Shown piece after piece: positions 61,140 to 64,000 of a stretch of DNA of 64,000 nt (within the stretch, counting starts at the first letter, position 1; the number at the start of each line of letters is the position of its first letter). The DNA is from Bacteroidota bacterium (GTDB taxonomy: Bacteria; Bacteroidota; Bacteroidia; NS11-12g; UBA955): contig JAMLHC010000002.1 in assembly GCA_023957335.1 (NCBI GenBank), forward strand, positions 386,809 through 450,808, written 5' to 3'. The notes under the pieces were generated by a model. That model searched no databases. It saw nothing but the letters and a program-made list of their open reading frames with translations, and was not told where the DNA came from. Both the position numbers and the translations under genes were made by a program.

Positions 61140-63764
61140 CTACTTCAATTTTGCGACTGCGTCTTGGAGGCTTTTTAACTTACTTTCCGCGTCTGCTTGT
61201 TTCTGGCGCTCTTTTTCTACAATCTCTGCTTTGGCATTCGCCACAAAACGTTCGTTGTTCAGTTTGGCATTGACAGATTGCAGAAACCCTTGCAGATAAT
61301 CAATTTCTTTGAGCAAGTTCTCTTTCTCGGCTTCCACATTCAACAATCCTTCCATCTCTACTGCAATTTCGTCTTTGTCAACAAGGAATACGATTGCTTG
61401 CGCAGAATATACTTTGCCAAAAGTCATTGTTTCCACCCCTGCCAATTTTCTGATTATCAATGCAAACTCTTGATAGATGAGCGCATCATTTGAATGAATG
61501 ACAATATGCAGCGGTTCTTTTGCGGGAATACCTTTGGCATTTCTGATATTTCTAATTTCTGAAATGAGTGCCAAGGGACGGTTATCAGCCGTTTGAACAA
61601 GAGGAGAAGGCTGTGGGTACGCACTCACAATCAACGCTTCGCTTTGGGTTGAAGGAACAATATTTTGTAGTTGCTGATACAGCTCTTCTGTAATAAATGG
61701 CATGAAAGGGTGTAGCAACTTCAACAGTTCTGCAAATAATGTAAGTGTTGTATGTTTGGTTTGTGCGTCTATCCCTTCGCCAAATTTGGGTTTAACCATT
61801 TCGAGATACTGCGAACAGAAATCGTCCCAAGTAAGTTTGTACAAAGTCATCAAAGCATCAGACAATTTGTATTGTTTAAAATATTCGTGCGCGTGATTAA
61901 CAGCTTGTTGTAAGCGCACTTCAAACCATGCTGCCGCAACTTTATCGGAAGTCTTGATTTCATGAGCAACATTGGCATCCACTTGCCATGAGTCCATGAG
62001 TTTGAAGGCGTTCCAAATTTTATTACAAAAGTTTCTGCCTTGTTCAACTAATGCTTCATCAAACAACACATCATTGCCCGCAGGTGCAGACAGCAAAATT
62101 CCCATTCGGGTACCATCTGCGCCAAATTGTTTAATCAAATCTAAGGGGTCGGGGCTATTGCCCAAGGATTTAGACATTTTGCGTCTTTGCTTATCACGCA
62201 CAATGCCGGTAAAATATACATTCTTGAAGGGTTTTTGACCCGCAAATTCGTATCCTGCCATTACCATTCTTGCCACCCAGAAGAAGATAATATCAGGACC
62301 GGTAACCAAGTCGCTTGTGGGATAATAATATTGAAAATCTTTACTATTGGGTTCAAAACCATTGAAAACCGAAATAGGCCACAGCCAAGATGAAAACCAT
62401 GTATCAAGCACATCTTCATCCTGTGACAGACGGGCAGTTTTTCCAAATTTTTGTTTATATACTTCTTGTGCATTCTCCTCATTGTCTGCTACCACAAAAT
62501 TTCCGTCAGTATCATACCAAGCAGGGATACGATGTCCCCACCACAACTGCCGACTGATATTCCAATCCTTGATATTGTCTATCCAGTGTTTGTATGTGTT
62601 TTTGAACTTGTCCGGGAAGAATGTAATCTCGTCATTCATAACCGCATCAAGCACTTGCGGGTTGCGTTCCATAAATTTTTGCATATTCAAGAACCATTGT
62701 GTACTGATTCTTGATTCTATAACCGCCCCTGTTCGTTCGCTGTGCCCAATGCTGTTGCTGATATTTTTTATTTCAACGAGTAGTTCTTGTTCTTTGAGGT
62801 CTTTTACTACTTCTTTGCGTGCATCAAACCTATCCATTCCGTTGTAGCGCAAGGCGACATACTTAACCTTGCCGCTTTCATCCAGCATTTCTATTGTATC
62901 AAGTTTGTATTTTTTGCCCAAATTGTAGTCATTGATATCGTGAGCAGGCGTAACTTTCAGACATCCGGTACCAAATTCTTTGTCCACGTATTCGTCTGCA
63001 ATTATGGGGATTTGCCTATTTACCAAAGGAACTTCAACGAATTTGCCAATCCATTGCTTGTATCGTTCATCGTCCGGGTGCACACACACTGCAGTGTCGC
63101 CCAGCAGGGTTTCAGGGCGTGTTGTAGCAATAATCAATGATTCGTCAGAGTCGATGATTTTGTATTTGATATGATATAATGCAGAATTTGCTTCTTTATA
63201 CACAACTTCCTCATCGCTCAGGGTAGTTTTTCCCTCAGGGTCCCAGTTCACCATTTTGGTATCACGATATATCAGCCCTTTTTTATATAAATCAATAAAA
63301 ACATGAATAACCGCTTTGCTCAGGTCTTCTTCCATCGTAAATCGGGTACGCGTCCAATCACAGCTTGCACCAAGTTTTTTGAGTTGTTCCAGAATAATAC
63401 CGCCATATTTTTCTTTCCAAGCCCAAGCGTGTTTCAGAAAATCGTCTCTTGAAATATCCGTTTTATTAATTCCTTGTTCTTTCAACATGGCGACTACCTT
63501 AGCTTCCGTTGCAATAGAAGCATGGTCGGTACCCGGCACCCAGCAAGCGTTTTTACCTTCCATTCGCGCCTTGCGGATAAGAACGTCCTGAATGGTATTG
63601 TTGAGCATGTGCCCCATGTGCAACACTCCTGTAACATTGGGAGGTGGAATAACTATCGTGTAAGGCTCTCTCTCATCGGGTACGGAACTGAAATAGCCAT
63701 GCGTGAGCCAGTATTCATACCACTTATCTTCTACCAACGCTGGGTTGTAATGCTTGCTGTCCAT
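61140..63764 (-). CDS. valS: Valyl-tRNA synthetase
   Basis: The protein has 874 residues, typical. The HIGH motif appears as PNVTGVLHMGHML and KMSKS as RRKMSKSLGNSPDP. The editing domain is recognisable by TTRPETLLGDTAV, and a C-terminal coiled coil (EKENLLKEIDYLQGFLQSV...) is the tRNA-binding arm. It charges tRNA-Val in the cytoplasm. Confidence 0.97.
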   Translation of the reverse strand: MDSKHYNPALVEDKWYEYWLTHGYFSSVPDEREPYTIVIPPPNVTGVLHMGHMLNNTIQDVLIRKARMEGKNACWVPGTDHASIATEAKVVAMLKEQGINKTDISRDDFLKHAWAWKEKYGGIILEQLKKLGASCDWTRTRFTMEEDLSKAVIHVFIDLYKKGLIYRDTKMVNWDPEGKTTLSDEEVVYKEANSALYHIKYKIIDSDESLIIATTRPETLLGDTAVCVHPDDERYKQWIGKFVEVPLVNRQIPIIADEYVDKEFGTGCLKVTPAHDINDYNLGKKYKLDTIEMLDESGKVKYVALRYNGMDRFDARKEVVKDLKEQELLVEIKNISNSIGHSERTGAVIESRISTQWFLNMQKFMERNPQVLDAVMNDEITFFPDKFKNTYKHWIDNIKDWNISRQLWWGHRIPAWYDTDGNFVVADNEENAQEVYKQKFGKTARLSQDEDVLDTWFSSWLWPISVFNGFEPNSKDFQYYYPTSDLVTGPDIIFFWVARMVMAGYEFAGQKPFKNVYFTGIVRDKQRRKMSKSLGNSPDPLDLIKQFGADGTRMGILLSAPAGNDVLFDEALVEQGRNFCNKIWNAFKLMDSWQVDANVAHEIKTSDKVAAAWFEVRLQQAVNHAHEYFKQYKLSDALMTLYKLTWDDFCSQYLEMVKPKFGEGIDAQTKHTTLTLFAELLKLLHPFMPFITEELYQQLQNIVPSTQSEALIVSAYPQPSPLVQTADNRPLALISEIRNIRNAKGIPAKEPLHIVIHSNDALIYQEFALIIRKLAGVETMTFGKVYSAQAIVFLVDKDEIAVEMEGLLNVEAEKENLLKEIDYLQGFLQSVNAKLNNERFVANAKAEIVEKERQKQADAESKLKSLQDAVAKLK

Positions 63765-63785
63765 AGGGCTGCGAAATTAAACAAA

Positions 63786-63810
63786 AAAGCCATCCTTGCG
63801 GGATGGCTTT
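63786..63810 (-). terminator. Terminator of the gene upstream of valS
   Basis: Stem AAAGCCATCC/GGATGGCTTT with a T-run on the minus strand. It lies 22 bases before the valS start. Confidence 0.75.
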
Positions 63811-63831
63811 GATATCAGTGTGATTACTTGG

Positions 63832-64000
63832 TTAATTAGATTTTTCGAATTCCATTTTTTGATCTTGATCATTGTCGTCCTTGATGCCGTTTATGACAAG
63901 TTTGGTTTTAGTGAGTTCAACTATGGTTACGGTTGTCTCTTCACCGTCTTCATCTTTTGTTTTCACTTGAGTAGAACTGATAACTTCATAAGTACTATAA
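63832..64000 (-). CDS. C-terminal end of a small, probably lipocalin-like protein (truncated by window)
   Basis: The minus-strand frame is open from the window end to TAA at 63834-63832. It encodes YSTYEVISSTQVKTKDEDGE and continues to TKLVINGIKDDNDQDQKM.., 55 residues in all. The pattern of a strand, a KLV strand, then an acidic turn and EFEKSN at the end resembles the tails of Bacteroidota lipocalin-like (DUF4923-type) proteins. The assignment is tentative because most of the gene is outside the window. Confidence 0.5.
   Translation of the reverse strand, partial: YSTYEVISSTQVKTKDEDGEETTVTIVELTKTKLVINGIKDDNDQDQKMEFEKSN

Overview
The window comes from a member of the Bacteroidota. The evidence is type IX secretion (T9SS) sorting domains, gliding-motility-type (CHU_C) C-termini, promoters with a TAnnTTTG -7 box, tRNA genes that do not encode CCA, and ordinary housekeeping genes with Bacteroidota-type sequences. 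I cannot name a genus. The perfect 9-bp target duplications around three insertion sequences, combined with indels confined to the interior of two of them, suggest a draft or metagenome assembly.

Region 1 (1-38424) is an accessory island that runs off the left edge. Its core is a co-directional operon whose first five genes are present twice. The order is: (1) a large protein ending in a LAS/M15-type zinc peptidase domain, (2) a lipoprotein, (3) a ~1,270-1,300-residue beta-rich protein resembling the DUF6603 family, (4) a ~970-residue protein starting MSE..., (5) a T9SS-secreted FG-GAP propeller protein. Copy A (1-12422) is damaged: one IS4-family element splits the lipoprotein gene and a second separates gene 3 from its original start codon. 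Copy B (18203-30430) is intact and continues, with overlaps or short gaps, into three single-copy genes: a 1,712-residue protein (30427-35565), a 643-residue protein (35589-37520) and a 272-residue duplicated-repeat protein with a phage-tail-like N-terminus (37543-38361). I recall families like genes 3 and 4 and the 1,712- and 643-residue proteins as uncharacterised proteins of actinobacteria and other phyla. Their function is unknown to me, and this operon is the best candidate here for an undescribed system.

Between the two copies (12423-18202) lie a MazEF-like toxin-antitoxin pair flanked by 22-bp direct repeats and two extra FG-GAP genes. Each extra FG-GAP gene is preceded by a remnant of the 3' end of gene 4. 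One FG-GAP gene is an A/B chimera, and the other is interrupted inside its secretion signal by an intact 1,365-bp IS4-family element. Two palindromic repeats and a probable ~100-bp micro-inversion are also here. The pattern looks like cassette duplication and recombination of a surface-protein locus.

The island ends at about 38424, directly against the last ~104 codons of a PIG-L/LmbE-type deacetylase gene, followed by tRNA-Arg.

Region 2 (38803-64000) is mostly core genome: a PepSY-like lipoprotein, a universal stress protein, sucD, a YbjN-like protein, then an ECF sigma factor / CHU_C membrane protein / giant PKD-CHU_C surface protein cluster, trpS and a deoxynucleoside kinase. On the minus strand there is a compact run: a double AAA+ CbbX-like ATPase, a glycosyltransferase, rsmG, nnr, an aminotransferase, a heptose-7-phosphate-kinase-like protein, trkH and a 35-codon membrane peptide. 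tRNA-Ser and tRNA-Pro, valS and the end of a small secreted-type protein complete the window.
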